Below are positions 6,230 to 14,834 of a stretch of DNA of 32,828 nt, in pieces. Under the pieces are notes generated by a model, which saw nothing but the letters and a program-made list of their open reading frames with translations, did no database searches and was not told where the DNA came from. Source of the stretch: Patescibacteria group bacterium (GTDB lineage Bacteria > Patescibacteriota > Patescibacteriia > Patescibacteriales > UBA12465). The stretch spans positions 1 to 32,828 of the forward strand of contig JAQUWT010000012.1 of the NCBI GenBank assembly GCA_028692765.1. The letters run 5' to 3'. Position numbers and translations under genes: made by a program. The first letter of the stretch is position 1. Each line of letters starts with the position of its first letter.

Positions 6230-8743
6230 ATGCCCATCCCTAAACTAAAAACAGTCAGCGCGCCTAAGGCAGAATTTTGGCGCAAAGGACAATCGCCCAA
6301 GAAAAAAAAGATAAAGATAAAACATAAAATTATTGTAGCCTTGGTTCTGCTGGCCTCCCTGGGCCTGTTATCGGCCTTTATAGTGGTGGCCTGGGTTTCA
6401 AGAGACCTACCCAACCCCAATCAGCTCATAGACAGAGAAATTGCCCAAAGCACAAAAATCTATGACCGGAGCGGAGAACATATACTCTACGAAATCCATG
6501 GAGAAGAAAAAAGGACTTTAATCAGCCTCGATGATATTCCGGAAAACGTAAAACACGCCACCATCGCAATTGAGGATAAAAATTTCTACAAACACGGCGG
6601 ATTTAGCGTTTGGGCAATGTTTAGAACCGCCATTACCAATATAATTTATAATCGGAAAGCCGGCGGCTCCACCCTTACCCAGCAATTTGTCAAAAATGCC
6701 ATCCTCAGTTCAGAAAAAAGCTATATCCGTAAAATCAAAGAATTGGTTTTAGCCCAAAGAATTGAAAAAAAATTTAGCAAAGACGAAATTCTGCAAATGT
6801 ACCTAAACGAAATCCCCTATGGCTCTAACGCTTACGGCATAGAAGCGGCCAGCCAGAAGTTTTTCGGAAAAAGCGTAAAAGATATCAACTTGGCCGAGTC
6901 AGCCTTGCTGGCGGCCCTTCCTCAGGCTCCTAGCCGCTATTCACCCTATGGACAGAATGTTGATATTTTAATGGGAAGAAAAGACTACATCCTCGACTTA
7001 ATGGCTGAACAGGGATATATATCCAATGCAGAAAAAGATGCCGCCAAAAGCTACCAAATCGTCTTTCAAAGAGCGGAAACCAGTATTACCGCCCCTCATT
7101 TTGTCATGATGGTAAAAGATATTTTAGCGGAAAAATATGGGGAAAACGAAGTGGAGCGCGGCGGCTTAAAAATATACACTACCATCGACTGGGATAAGCA
7201 GAAGATTGCCGAAGAGGTGGTAAAAGAAAAAACAGAAAACTACAAAGACAAATATAACGCCAATAACGCTGCCTTAGTGGCCATAGACCCAAAAACGGGG
7301 CAAGTGCTCAGCTTAGTCGGCTCCAGGGACTATTTTAATGATGAGATTGACGGGCAAGTAAACGTGGCCGACAGACCGAGACAGCCGGGTTCTTCAATGA
7401 AACCGATAGTATACGCCGCCTTATTTGAACGAGGTTATAGCCCCAACACCAAGCTATATGATGTGGTCACTAATTTTTCAACCGACACGGGTGCTCCTTA
7501 CACGCCCCACAACTACAACGGCAAAGAATATGGTCCAGTATCCATCCGCCAGGCCTTATCGGGTTCCCTTAATATTCCCGCGGTTAAAGCGATCTATCTA
7601 GCAGGAATAGACAAAGTACTTAATCTGACTGATAATCTTGGCTATAGCACTTTAAGCGACCGCAGCCGCTACGGATTATCCTTAGTATTGGGCGGAGGAG
7701 AGGTAAAAATGATGGAACACGTTAACGCTTATAGTGCCTTTGCTAGAGAAGGAAAAATAAACAAACTGTCGCTTATTTTAAAAATAGAAGATAAAAACGG
7801 CAAAGTGTTAGAAGAGTATAAAAATCAAGAAAGCCGTGCCCTTACCACCAAAACCGCCCAAATGATAAACAGCATCTTAACGGATAACGACGCCAGAACC
7901 TTCATCTTCGGAGCAAAAAATTGGCTCATTCTCAGTGATAGGACGGTAGCGGCCAAAACGGGAACAACGAACGATTATAAAGATGCGTGGACAATCGGTT
8001 ATACACCATCTTTAGTTGCCGGCGTCTGGGTGGGAAACACCGATAACTCTAAAATGAATAGCGGTGCCGACGGCAGCGTGGTAGCCGCCCCAATCTGGAA
8101 TGAGTTTATGAAGCGTTCTCTTACGGGCACGCCGGTAGAATCATTTAACCCCTGGCAAGAAGAAGAAAGCGGAAAAGCGGCTATTGACGGCAGCACTCAA
8201 TACGCCAAAAAAATCATTATTAACAAAGAAACCAGACTACCAGCTGATAGCAGCACCCCGGAAGAATTGAAAGAAGAGATTGAAATCTTTAATCACCACA
8301 GCATCCTATACTATGTTAATAAAGAAGACCCCTTGGGCCCGGAACCGGAAAATCCGGCAGATGATCCTCAATTTAATTCCTGGGAAGAAGCGATAAAAAG
8401 ATGGGCAAAAGAAAATAATCAGCTATCCAGCGAAGACTTAATCAACAATGCCAATCTGATAAAACCGGAAAATAAACCGACAATAATTATTGAATCTCCT
8501 TCTGAAGGCGAGTTAATAAATAAAAAAATACTAAGGGTAAAAGTTAATGCTTCCGCTCCAAGGGGTATTAAATTAATTAAATATCAACTCAATAATTCCG
8601 CCCTGCCCGGACTGGGCGCAGAAACAGAAATAGATGTGCTTCTAGAAGACCTAGAAAAAGGATACCAAAAAATAACCGCTACCGCCTGCGATGATGTTGG
8701 TAATTGCAATAATGCCGAAGTAAATTTCAATTTAGTCTATTAA
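6230..8743 (+). CDS. Class A penicillin-binding protein (PBP1A family)
   Basis: An 837-residue bifunctional peptidoglycan synthase. A basic cytoplasmic tail precedes one membrane helix (about 34-56). The GT51 glycosyltransferase domain has catalytic E115 in AIEDKNFY and GGSTLTQQ at 145-152. The transpeptidase domain shows SSMK (388-391, serine nucleophile S388), SLN (446-448) and KTG (576-578). All catalytic motifs are intact. After the transpeptidase domain come a ~100-residue linker and a beta-rich Ig-like domain (about 742-837) with CDDVGNC near the end, probably for wall or protein binding. It polymerises and crosslinks glycan strands outside the membrane. It is translated one base after the GalT-like gene and ends in an intrinsic terminator. 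Confidence 0.95.
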   Translation: MPIPKLKTVSAPKAEFWRKGQSPKKKKIKIKHKIIVALVLLASLGLLSAFIVVAWVSRDLPNPNQLIDREIAQSTKIYDRSGEHILYEIHGEEKRTLISLDDIPENVKHATIAIEDKNFYKHGGFSVWAMFRTAITNIIYNRKAGGSTLTQQFVKNAILSSEKSYIRKIKELVLAQRIEKKFSKDEILQMYLNEIPYGSNAYGIEAASQKFFGKSVKDINLAESALLAALPQAPSRYSPYGQNVDILMGRKDYILDLMAEQGYISNAEKDAAKSYQIVFQRAETSITAPHFVMMVKDILAEKYGENEVERGGLKIYTTIDWDKQKIAEEVVKEKTENYKDKYNANNAALVAIDPKTGQVLSLVGSRDYFNDEIDGQVNVADRPRQPGSSMKPIVYAALFERGYSPNTKLYDVVTNFSTDTGAPYTPHNYNGKEYGPVSIRQALSGSLNIPAVKAIYLAGIDKVLNLTDNLGYSTLSDRSRYGLSLVLGGGEVKMMEHVNAYSAFAREGKINKLSLILKIEDKNGKVLEEYKNQESRALTTKTAQMINSILTDNDARTFIFGAKNWLILSDRTVAAKTGTTNDYKDAWTIGYTPSLVAGVWVGNTDNSKMNSGADGSVVAAPIWNEFMKRSLTGTPVESFNPWQEEESGKAAIDGSTQYAKKIIINKETRLPADSSTPEELKEEIEIFNHHSILYYVNKEDPLGPEPENPADDPQFNSWEEAIKRWAKENNQLSSEDLINNANLIKPENKPTIIIESPSEGELINKKILRVKVNASAPRGIKLIKYQLNNSALPGLGAETEIDVLLEDLEKGYQKITATACDDVGNCNNAEVNFNLVY

Positions 8744-8759
8744 TATAAAATAGATTTAC

Positions 8760-8789
8760 AAAAAACCGCCATTTAATCGGCGGTTTTTT
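8760..8789 (+). terminator. Bidirectional terminator between PBP and dnaN
   Basis: CCGCC pairs with GGCGG around an 8-base loop, with A6 before and T6 after, so it can stop both the PBP transcript and the convergent dnaN transcript. Confidence 0.88.
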
Positions 8790-8810
8790 ATATATCGGAA
8801 TAAATTAATC

Positions 8811-9932
8811 TTAATTGCGTATCGGCATCACTATATAAAGATAATCATCATCATCTTTTGAAACAATAGCACAGGGAGTATTATTATTAATCACCCTTAT
8901 CACCACCTGCTCGCTATCCACTATATTTAAACCATCCAGTAAATAGCGATAATTAATAGTAATATCATTATCATCCCCAGAAACATCACCATCTAAATCA
9001 ATAGAGCTTTCACCACTCTGGCTTGAAGAAGAATAAACATTAACGACCCCTTTTTTAAGAATAAGGGATATATCATAAACCCCTGATTTAGAAAAAATAG
9101 CGGAAGCTTTAATGGCTCTTATTAAATCCTGTCTTTTTATTTCCACCTCGGTTTTATATTTATCAGGAATAATTTGCCGATAATCAGGATATTGACCGTT
9201 TATTAATCGAGAAATCAGCTCCACCGAGTCTAAAGAAAAGAGGATTTGATTATCAGATAAATAAATCTTAATAACATCAGATTCCAAAGACTGAGCATCG
9301 ACGCTGAAGTTGGAGATAATTCTTAAAATCTCCTGGATGGTGCGAGCGGGAACAATAATATTAGCCTCATTAATGGAATTGTTTTTTATCTTTATTTTTC
9401 TTTCGGCCAGACGATAACTATCGGTGGACGCAATAGTTAGAATATCGTTTTGAAATTGAAAAAATACACCGGACAACTCTATGCGATTATCATTATTAGC
9501 AACAGCAAAGGCTACGCTATTTAAAGCTTTACGAAAATCAAAAATATTTATTTCACAAAAATTATCTCTATCAATAACCGGTATTAAAGGATACTCCTTA
9601 GAAGACTCTCCTTTAACCTTGGTTTTATAATTGCCGCATTTTATATTAATTTCATTACCATCCTCTTTGAATTCTATTTTTTCCTCCGGCAAAAGATTAA
9701 CATAATCACTAATAATTTTTGCATCAATCGTTGTTTCCCCTATTTCTTCCAGTTTACCTCTTAATTGATGTGTTATTCCGATTTCCAAATTAGTACTTAT
9801 TAACTCAATGCCGCTATCATTAGCTCTAATTAAAATATTATTCAATATAGGCAAATTAATATTCTTATTATTAATATGGTTAACAATCGCTAAGCCTCTT
9901 TTTAAATTTTCTTGTAAGCAGATAAATTTCAT
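8811..9932 (-). CDS. dnaN: DNA polymerase III beta sliding clamp
   Basis: A 373-residue protein of full family length with the three-fold repeated clamp domain. It opens MKFICLQENLKRGLAIVNHI, holds the FRKALNSVAFAVANNDNRIELSGVFF segment (split over the first and second domains) and TDSYRLAERKI, and ends YLYIVMPIRN; the Y-x-M-P-I/M-R end forms the partner-binding pocket. As a dimeric ring it tethers the replicative polymerase to DNA. It lies 262 bases downstream of dnaA on the same strand, the classic origin arrangement. The ATG at 9932 is the family's usual start. No strong own promoter was seen. Confidence 0.96.
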   Translation of the reverse strand: MKFICLQENLKRGLAIVNHINNKNINLPILNNILIRANDSGIELISTNLEIGITHQLRGKLEEIGETTIDAKIISDYVNLLPEEKIEFKEDGNEINIKCGNYKTKVKGESSKEYPLIPVIDRDNFCEINIFDFRKALNSVAFAVANNDNRIELSGVFFQFQNDILTIASTDSYRLAERKIKIKNNSINEANIIVPARTIQEILRIISNFSVDAQSLESDVIKIYLSDNQILFSLDSVELISRLINGQYPDYRQIIPDKYKTEVEIKRQDLIRAIKASAIFSKSGVYDISLILKKGVVNVYSSSSQSGESSIDLDGDVSGDDNDITINYRYLLDGLNIVDSEQVVIRVINNNTPCAIVSKDDDDYLYIVMPIRN

Positions 9933-10194
9933 ATCTGTATATTATATATTTATTTTATATATATTTAATAATAGTAATAATAAGGGTTGGGGATAGATTA
10001 TTTTTGTGCTTTATTTTATCTATTATTAAATTATTTTTTCTGTGTTTTAGCTTCTTGATATCTAGTGGTTTAGTGGTGATAATTTTGGGGATTAATTTTT
10101 TGCTGATATTAACTTTAGATTTTTCACTTTTTATTCAATCTCTAAATAACAGGAAGTTAACAGTTTTTATGGTTTTTTCCACAAGTGTTCCACT
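9933..10194. other. AT-rich dnaA-dnaN spacer, candidate part of oriC
   Basis: No convincing gene. It is very AT-rich, with long T tracts on the plus strand. One full match to the DnaA-box consensus TTWTNCACA lies at 10175-10183 (TTTTCCACA), just past the dnaA stop. It may contain the unwinding element of the origin; the dnaA-rpmH spacer is the other candidate. Confidence 0.45.
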
Positions 10195-11574
10195 CTAATA
10201 GGCTGAGGTATTAAATAATTGTTTAATTGATTCCAACTCTTGTTTTAGTTTTTCGTTGTCGTTTTCTTTTATTTCATTAAGAATCTTGTTGTAGGCGTGC
10301 ATAGCGGTGGTATGGTCGCGTCCGCCCATTTCTTGGCCGATACTTGGATAGGAGGTGTTTAGTTCCTCTCTAATAAGAAATATAGCCGCTTGCCGGGGGC
10401 CGACTAATTCCTTGCGGCGGCTGTTGCCGGTAATATCTTTGACGCTAATTTCGTAGAAACGGGAAACAGCCTCTATTATTTCTTTCGGGGTTAATGACTT
10501 TGTTTGCAGGCTGGACACATAGTCGCTAAGAGCGTTTTTTACGCTTTTAAGGGTTGGTATGGAATTATTCAGCTGATGGATGACTACAATCTTATTAAGG
10601 GCCCCTTCTAGTTCACGAATATTATTTTGAACATTATTAGCTATATACATTAATACATCTTTATCTAAAGGAAAATTTTTTTCTAGTGATTTTTGTTCTA
10701 GAATAGCTATTTTGGTTTCAACATCAGGTTTACCCACGTCGGCAACCATTCCTGATTCGAAGCGGGAGATAAGACGCTTTTCAATGGCGGGGATAGATTT
10801 TGGCGGCCTGTCGGAGGTCATGACAATTTGCTTGTCGCTTTGCTGTAATTCATTGAAAGTATGAAAAAATTCTTCCTGGGTACCATCTTTTCCACCCATG
10901 AATTGGACGTCGTCCACCAGGAGAACATCGACGTTGCGGTACATGTTTTTAAAATCTTTAGCTTTTCCTGTTTGTACCGCTTGGATATAATTATTGGTAA
11001 ATTTTTCACTGGTTGTATAAAGTATCTTATCAGTTTTTTTAGCGGCTTCGTTGCCGATGGCTTGTAATAGATGGGTTTTTCCTAGACCAACTCCGCCGTA
11101 GATAAATAAAGGGTTGTAAGCCTTTCCTAAATTATTAACTACAGCTCGGCAGGCGGCGTGGGCCAGTTCATTTCCCCGCCCAACCACAAAATTGTCAAAA
11201 ATATATTTTGGGTTTAATCCGAATCGATTTACATTTTGTCCGACGTGGTTTTCTTTAATTTGATTCTGTTCTTTTGGTGTTATTTTTACGCTCTCGGGAA
11301 CGATAGTGTTTTCTTGTTGGCCGTGGCGCAATTCTATTTTATAAATAATCTCGTTTAATTTTTGTTTGGTGACATTTTCAAGAGAGCCGACAATATTGCG
11401 ATGGTATTTTTCTTCTAACCATTTTTTTACAAAAGCGTTAGGTACGCAGATAATAGCCCGTCCGTTTTCAAAAGAAGACAGAAAAGTGTCTTTAAACCAG
11501 GTAACAAAATTAACCCGGGAAAGATTTATTTCTAATTCACCCAAGGTTGCTTGCCAAATTTGATCATTATTCAT
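10195..11574 (-). CDS. dnaA: Chromosomal replication initiator DnaA
   Basis: A 459-residue DnaA from the ATG at 11574, where the family N-terminus begins (MNNDQIWQATLGELE). A longer frame opens at 11622, but that ATG lies upstream of the likely promoter (-10 at 11596-11601), so the inner start is preferred. Domain I is about 1-80, followed by a short linker. The AAA+ domain has Walker A GGVGLGKTH, Walker B LLVDDVQF and a sensor region TSDRPPKSI. Domain IV carries the DNA-recognition signature GGRDHTTAMHAYNKI. It binds DnaA boxes and melts the origin. It diverges from rpmH and is followed by dnaN. Confidence 0.97.
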   Translation of the reverse strand: MNNDQIWQATLGELEINLSRVNFVTWFKDTFLSSFENGRAIICVPNAFVKKWLEEKYHRNIVGSLENVTKQKLNEIIYKIELRHGQQENTIVPESVKITPKEQNQIKENHVGQNVNRFGLNPKYIFDNFVVGRGNELAHAACRAVVNNLGKAYNPLFIYGGVGLGKTHLLQAIGNEAAKKTDKILYTTSEKFTNNYIQAVQTGKAKDFKNMYRNVDVLLVDDVQFMGGKDGTQEEFFHTFNELQQSDKQIVMTSDRPPKSIPAIEKRLISRFESGMVADVGKPDVETKIAILEQKSLEKNFPLDKDVLMYIANNVQNNIRELEGALNKIVVIHQLNNSIPTLKSVKNALSDYVSSLQTKSLTPKEIIEAVSRFYEISVKDITGNSRRKELVGPRQAAIFLIREELNTSYPSIGQEMGGRDHTTAMHAYNKILNEIKENDNEKLKQELESIKQLFNTSAY

Positions 11575-11595
11575 AAAAACGGATAATATAACTAT

Positions 11596-11624
11596 ATTAT
11601 AGGGGATAAAATCCATAGCCACAA
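11596..11624 (-). promoter_or_regulatory. dnaA promoter
   Basis: On the minus strand TTGTGG (11619-11624) and a perfect TATAAT (11596-11601) are separated by 17 bases. The start of transcription would be near 11589, leaving a leader of about 15 bases before the ATG at 11574. Confidence 0.6.
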
Positions 11625-11634
11625 GGACAAACTA

Positions 11635-11654
11635 TGTTTATAAGGTGTTTATAA
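11635..11654. other. Two tandem DnaA-box-like 9-mers
   Basis: TGTTTATAA occurs at 11635-11643 and again at 11646-11654, 11 bases apart or about one helical turn. The reverse complement TTATAAACA differs from TTATNCACA at one position. Placed upstream of dnaA and facing rpmH, they could be origin boxes or sites for autoregulation of dnaA. Confidence 0.4.
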
Positions 11655-11681
11655 ATAGTGAATAAATAACTTATATTTATA

Positions 11682-11710
11682 TTGACCTTTTAAAAAATTA
11701 GTGTTATGTT
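11682..11710 (+). promoter_or_regulatory. rpmH promoter
   Basis: TTGACC (11682-11687) and TATGTT (11705-11710) with a 17-base spacer. A perfect TATAAT at 11714-11719 without a good -35 is an alternative. Confidence 0.5.
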
Positions 11711-11739
11711 AGTTATAATTGTTTAATAAATATTAAAGT

Positions 11740-11877
11740 ATGCCAAAAAGAACTTACCAACCGAACAAGAAAAGAGCTCAGAAAAAACATGGATTTTTAG
11801 AAAGAATGAGCACAAAAGACGGGCGCGATGTTTTAAAACGTCGCCGTGATCGCGGTCGCGCCGTTTTGTCTAAATAA
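11740..11877 (+). CDS. rpmH: Ribosomal protein bL34
   Basis: A 45-residue, very basic protein with the bL34 signature: [20 protein letters not shown] at the start, the [15 protein letters not shown] core and a RGRAVLSK end. Length and sequence are typical. It binds 23S rRNA in the large ribosomal subunit. It stands first in the classic rpmH-rnpA-yidD-yidC order and is followed 14 bases later by rnpA. Confidence 0.97.
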   Translation: MPKRTYQPNKKRAQKKHGFLERMSTKDGRDVLKRRRDRGRAVLSK

Positions 11878-11891
11878 ATTGGCTTTCCGCC

Positions 11892-12224
11892 ATGTTAGCT
11901 GCTAATAAAAAATTACACCTAGATAATGATTTTGATAAAATTTTTAAAACCGGCCGTAGCGCATACGGGCGGTTTTTAGGCGTTAAAAGTCTTAACAGTA
12001 ATAAGGAGTTTTCCCGTTTTGGTGTAATATTAGGTATAAAAATAGATAAAAGCGCCGTCCGTCGGCACCTTTTAAAAAGAAAAATTTTTAACATTATTAC
12101 TAAAATTGAAGATAAATTACTTTTTACGCGAGATTATGTTATAATTGCTCTGCCTCCGATTAAAGGCGCTTCTGGTCCAGAATTGGAAAACGAACTGATT
12201 GCTCTTTTAGGCATCAAAAAATAG
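11892..12224 (+). CDS. rnpA: Ribonuclease P protein component
   Basis: A 110-residue RnpA, the protein that helps the RNase P RNA mature tRNA 5' ends. The fold is supported by the N-terminal LDNDFDKIFKTGRSAYGRFL, a central strand FGVILGIKID, the helix SAVRRHLLKRKIFNII and a C-terminal YVIIALPPIKGAS. The RNA-binding signature, normally RNRxKR, reads RHLLKR here (58-63), so its Asn and second Arg are replaced. Position between rpmH and yidD confirms the call. The ATG at 11892 gives the usual start. Confidence 0.9.
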   Translation: MLAANKKLHLDNDFDKIFKTGRSAYGRFLGVKSLNSNKEFSRFGVILGIKIDKSAVRRHLLKRKIFNIITKIEDKLLFTRDYVIIALPPIKGASGPELENELIALLGIKK

Positions 12225-12232
12225 GGGTATAA

Positions 12233-12496
12233 ATGAGTATGCTTCAATATTTTAATAAATTATTAGGTAAATTCTTTATAAAAATAATTAGATTATATCA
12301 AAAGACCTTATCTTTTGATCATGGTCCGCTTAAAGTTTTTTATCCTCATGGTTTTTGCCGCTTTAGCCCCAGCTGTTCTGATTATGGCATCCAGGCGATT
12401 GCAAAGTATGGCCCGATTAAAGGGGGGCTTAAGTCAGCTTGGCGTATTATTAGGTGTAATCCGTTTAATAAGGGCGGATATGACCCCTTAAAATAA
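12233..12496 (+). CDS. yidD: Membrane protein insertion efficiency factor YidD
   Basis: An 87-residue YidD with the family core from [11 protein letters not shown] through [20 protein letters not shown] and a GGYDPL end. The Cys residues of the CxFxPxCS motif are present. It is thought to help YidC insert membrane proteins and acts at the inner face of the membrane. An AGGGG element lies about 6 bases before the ATG. The gene starts 8 bases after rnpA and ends 5 before yidC. Confidence 0.95.
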   Translation: MSMLQYFNKLLGKFFIKIIRLYQKTLSFDHGPLKVFYPHGFCRFSPSCSDYGIQAIAKYGPIKGGLKSAWRIIRCNPFNKGGYDPLK

Positions 12497-12501
12497 ATAT
12501 T

Positions 12502-13254
12502 ATGTATCATTTATTTCAAGTCATTTTTTATCAGCCGATTCTTAATTTATTAGTATTTCTTTATAATTCGGTATCGATGCAAGATTTAGGCTTGTCTATT
12601 ATTCTGTTGACGGTGATTATTAAGTTGATTTTGTGGCCGCTTTCTAAAAAATCAATTAAATCTCAGAAGTCTTTACAAGAACTACAGCCCAAAATTGATG
12701 AATTAAAGACAAAGTATAAAGATAATCAGGCTGAAATGGGCAAAGCTTTAATGTCTCTTTATAAGGAGCATCAAGTTAATCCTTTTTCTTCTTGTTTGCC
12801 CTTGCTATTGCAATTACCTTTTTTTATTGCGGTTTATCGAGTTTTTCGAGATGGCTTAAGCCAGCACTTAGATTTGGTTTATCCCTTTATTCATCGCCCC
12901 GAGTTTATTAATAGTGTCTTTTTAGGATTTTTGGACCTTTCTAAACCCAATATTTACTTAGCTATTTTAGCTGGCTTGGCCCAATTTTGGCAGGCAAAAA
13001 TGATGATGGCTAAAAGAAATAAAAATATAAGCAGCCCCAGTATTAATACCAAGGATGAAAGTATGGCTGCAATTATGAATAAGCAGATGCTTTATTTTAT
13101 GCCGGCCCTTACTATTTTTATCGGCATTACTTTGCCCGGAGGTCTCACCCTTTATTGGCTAGTTTTAACTCTGCTTACTGTTTTACAGCAATTTTTAATG
13201 AATAAAAATACGCTTAATGAGCCTAAAATAATTGAGGGCGAAATTGTTAAATAA
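12502..13254 (+). CDS. yidC: YidC/Oxa1-family membrane protein insertase
   Basis: A 250-residue insertase of the short type, lacking the large periplasmic domain of proteobacterial YidC. Membrane segments lie at about 8-28, 30-48 (ending in the basic WPLSKKSIKSQ), 96-115 (LPLLLQLPFFIAVYRVF), 148-162 and 198-235. A charged cytoplasmic loop (LQELQPKIDELKTKYKDN) follows the second segment, as in the family. It inserts proteins into the membrane alone or with SecYEG. It is the last gene of the rpmH cluster, closed by a terminator at 13276. Confidence 0.94.
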   Translation: MYHLFQVIFYQPILNLLVFLYNSVSMQDLGLSIILLTVIIKLILWPLSKKSIKSQKSLQELQPKIDELKTKYKDNQAEMGKALMSLYKEHQVNPFSSCLPLLLQLPFFIAVYRVFRDGLSQHLDLVYPFIHRPEFINSVFLGFLDLSKPNIYLAILAGLAQFWQAKMMMAKRNKNISSPSINTKDESMAAIMNKQMLYFMPALTIFIGITLPGGLTLYWLVLTLLTVLQQFLMNKNTLNEPKIIEGEIVK

Positions 13255-13275
13255 TAATTAGTGCAGTTGATTAAT

Positions 13276-13303
13276 AAAAAAACCGGGTAAACCCCGGTTT
13301 TTT
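13276..13303 (+). terminator. Bidirectional terminator after yidC
   Basis: CCGGG pairs with CCCGG around a 5-base loop, with A7 before and T6 after. It also serves the convergent gene whose stop overlaps it. Confidence 0.85.
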
Positions 13304-14045
13304 AAATAAAGATTCTATCTTTGCCGACAATTATATTTATTTTTTCCTTTATTAACCCCACCTCTACCGGCAGAGGAACTTCAATTGATTCGTCTAAAAT
13401 TAGGTTGCCCTGGCCTGATATTTTAAAATCATCGCCGGTAATAAAAGTGGTGTCGCCAGGCTTTTTTTCAATAATCAAATTTAATTTATTATCATAAGGA
13501 TCAATGCGTTGTCCTAAACTAAGCTTGGCGTCATCATTTAAATTAATAATTTTAACCGGCGTTTTTTTGTTTATTTCCAAAATATAATCTTCATTTATTT
13601 TAACTTCAGCTTGTTCGCTTACCATTTCCGCTTTGTTTAAAAAAATATTATTACCGGCTATCCCTATATCTATCTGTTTAATTCTTCTGGCCAAGAGGAT
13701 GTTGCACGCCTCTTCTTCTTTTTTAATCCCGAAAGAAGCCGCAATTGAGTTATTGTCGCCTATTGGAATAATTGAAAAAAGCACGTCTTTTTGGAAAAAG
13801 CCGTAAGCTTTATTGGTTATCATGGCGCTTATTACTTTGTTGGCGGTGGCGTTGTTACCGACAGCCACTATTGTCTTTACTCCGTTTTTAATTTCTGCCT
13901 GGATTACTTCTTTAACATTTTTAATCGACCCCAAACGTATTATTTTCCCATTTAATCCTAGGTCGGTTAAGCGAATTTCTACTTTGTTCAAAGCGCGGCG
14001 ATAGCGTCCCTTATTTAGAAAATCATCGTAGATATAAGTGTTCAT
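13302..14045 (-). CDS. Diacylglycerol-kinase-fold protein with degenerate motifs
   Basis: A 247-residue protein resembling the catalytic fold of lipid kinases (DAGK/LCB5/YegS). The nucleotide loop, usually GGDGT, reads VGNNAT at 62-67. The second motif, usually PxGTxND, reads PIGDNNSIAASFGI at 94-107. IDIGIAGNNIFLN (125-137) matches the DxGxxNGxxFxN segment. A beta-rich second half follows. The key Gly-Gly-Asp-Gly residues are altered, so it may have lost kinase activity or work on a different substrate. It lies 17 bases downstream of a bactofilin on the same strand and is probably co-transcribed. Confidence 0.6.
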   Translation of the reverse strand: MNTYIYDDFLNKGRYRRALNKVEIRLTDLGLNGKIIRLGSIKNVKEVIQAEIKNGVKTIVAVGNNATANKVISAMITNKAYGFFQKDVLFSIIPIGDNNSIAASFGIKKEEEACNILLARRIKQIDIGIAGNNIFLNKAEMVSEQAEVKINEDYILEINKKTPVKIINLNDDAKLSLGQRIDPYDNKLNLIIEKKPGDTTFITGDDFKISGQGNLILDESIEVPLPVEVGLIKEKINIIVGKDRIFI

Positions 14046-14062
14046 AAATAAAGTTTCGGAGA

Positions 14063-14464
14063 TTAAATCTCTTCCTCTTCTTTACTTTTTTTGATTTCTA
14101 TTTTTTTCGCATTTTCTGCAGAAACAATAATCTGGCCGGTAATTGAAGCGCCTCTCTCGATAGAAATTTCACCGCACTGGACATCGCCGGTGATTTTTGC
14201 GGTTTTACCGATGGCTAAATATTTTTTTACCTTAATGTTTCCGTTTATTTCGCCATTGATTAAAGCCTCGTCAGCTTCGACTGAGGCGCCGACCTTGGCT
14301 TTTTCTCCGATAAAGACATTAGCCTCGGTTTTTAGCGAACCTTCAAGCATCCCTTCGATAACAATATCACCCTTGCCGTGAAAGTTGCCTTTAACTTTAA
14401 TGGATGAGCCGATAATAGTCTCGGCGTCTTTAAATTTTTCAAATTTCCCGTCTTTATTAAACAT
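14063..14464 (-). CDS. Bactofilin (polymer-forming cytoskeletal protein)
   Basis: A 133-residue bactofilin from the ATG at 14464 (MFNKDGKFEKF). The core is a right-handed beta helix with repeating hydrophobic turns such as IIGSSIKVKGNFHGKGDIVIEG, split by glycine turns, and further turns to about residue 118. The tail is charged (KKIEIKKSKEEEEI). Bactofilins form filaments without nucleotide and guide shape or wall synthesis at the membrane. An in-frame upstream extension exists. AGGAGG lies about 19 bases before the chosen ATG, far for a ribosome site, so a nearer alternative start is possible. The promoter is at 14544-14572. Confidence 0.88.
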   Translation of the reverse strand: MFNKDGKFEKFKDAETIIGSSIKVKGNFHGKGDIVIEGMLEGSLKTEANVFIGEKAKVGASVEADEALINGEINGNIKVKKYLAIGKTAKITGDVQCGEISIERGASITGQIIVSAENAKKIEIKKSKEEEEI

Positions 14465-14543
14465 AGATTTAAATAATCGCACCCCTCCTAAAAGATGGAT
14501 TTTTAGTATGCTTATTTGATAAAAAAGCAAAAATTATATTTTC

Positions 14544-14572
14544 ATTTTAATATATATATTTTCTTTTGTCAA
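14544..14572 (-). promoter_or_regulatory. Bactofilin promoter
   Basis: On the minus strand TTGACA (14567-14572) and TAAAAT (14544-14549) with a 17-base spacer. The leader to the ATG at 14464 would be about 70 bases and includes AGGAGG. Confidence 0.7.
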
Positions 14573-14617
14573 AAATTTATTTAATGTTATTATAATACAT
14601 AGGTATTTAGATAATGG

Positions 14618-14646
14618 TTGTCAAATGTTTTATTTTCGGGTATTAT
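14618..14646 (+). promoter_or_regulatory. Promoter of tRNA-Arg(CCT)
   Basis: TTGTCA (14618-14623) and TATTAT (14641-14646) with a 17-base spacer. Transcription would start about 6 bases before the tRNA. Confidence 0.65.
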
Positions 14647-14658
14647 TATTTTGTCTTC

Positions 14659-14733
14659 GCCCTTGTAGTTTAATGGATAAAACGAGAATCTCCTAAGTTC
14701 TAAATCCAGGTTCGATTCCTGGCGAGGGCACCA
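14659..14733 (+). tRNA. tRNA-Arg (anticodon CCT), CCA encoded
   Basis: Cloverleaf with acceptor GCCCTTG/CGAGGGC (one G-T pair) and anticodon stem AGAAT/GTTCT around loop CTCCTAA, giving CCT. The T arm has GGTTCGATTCC. CCA is encoded at 14731-14733. Confidence 0.94.
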
Positions 14734-14834
14734 GCATATTGACAAATATTATGTTTTATTGTTATTGACTTTTTATTGTTATTAGTTATTATGTTATTAA
14801 GCAATTGATTTGTTCTACAAAGAACAATTATATT

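Noticed and set aside
11575-11622. Longer dnaA start at 11622
   Set aside because: The extra 16 residues do not resemble DnaA and the likely dnaA promoter lies inside this stretch.
14465-14530. Upstream extension of bactofilin
   Set aside because: The extra residues are hydrophobic and unlike the family; the frame also lies before the AGGAGG site.
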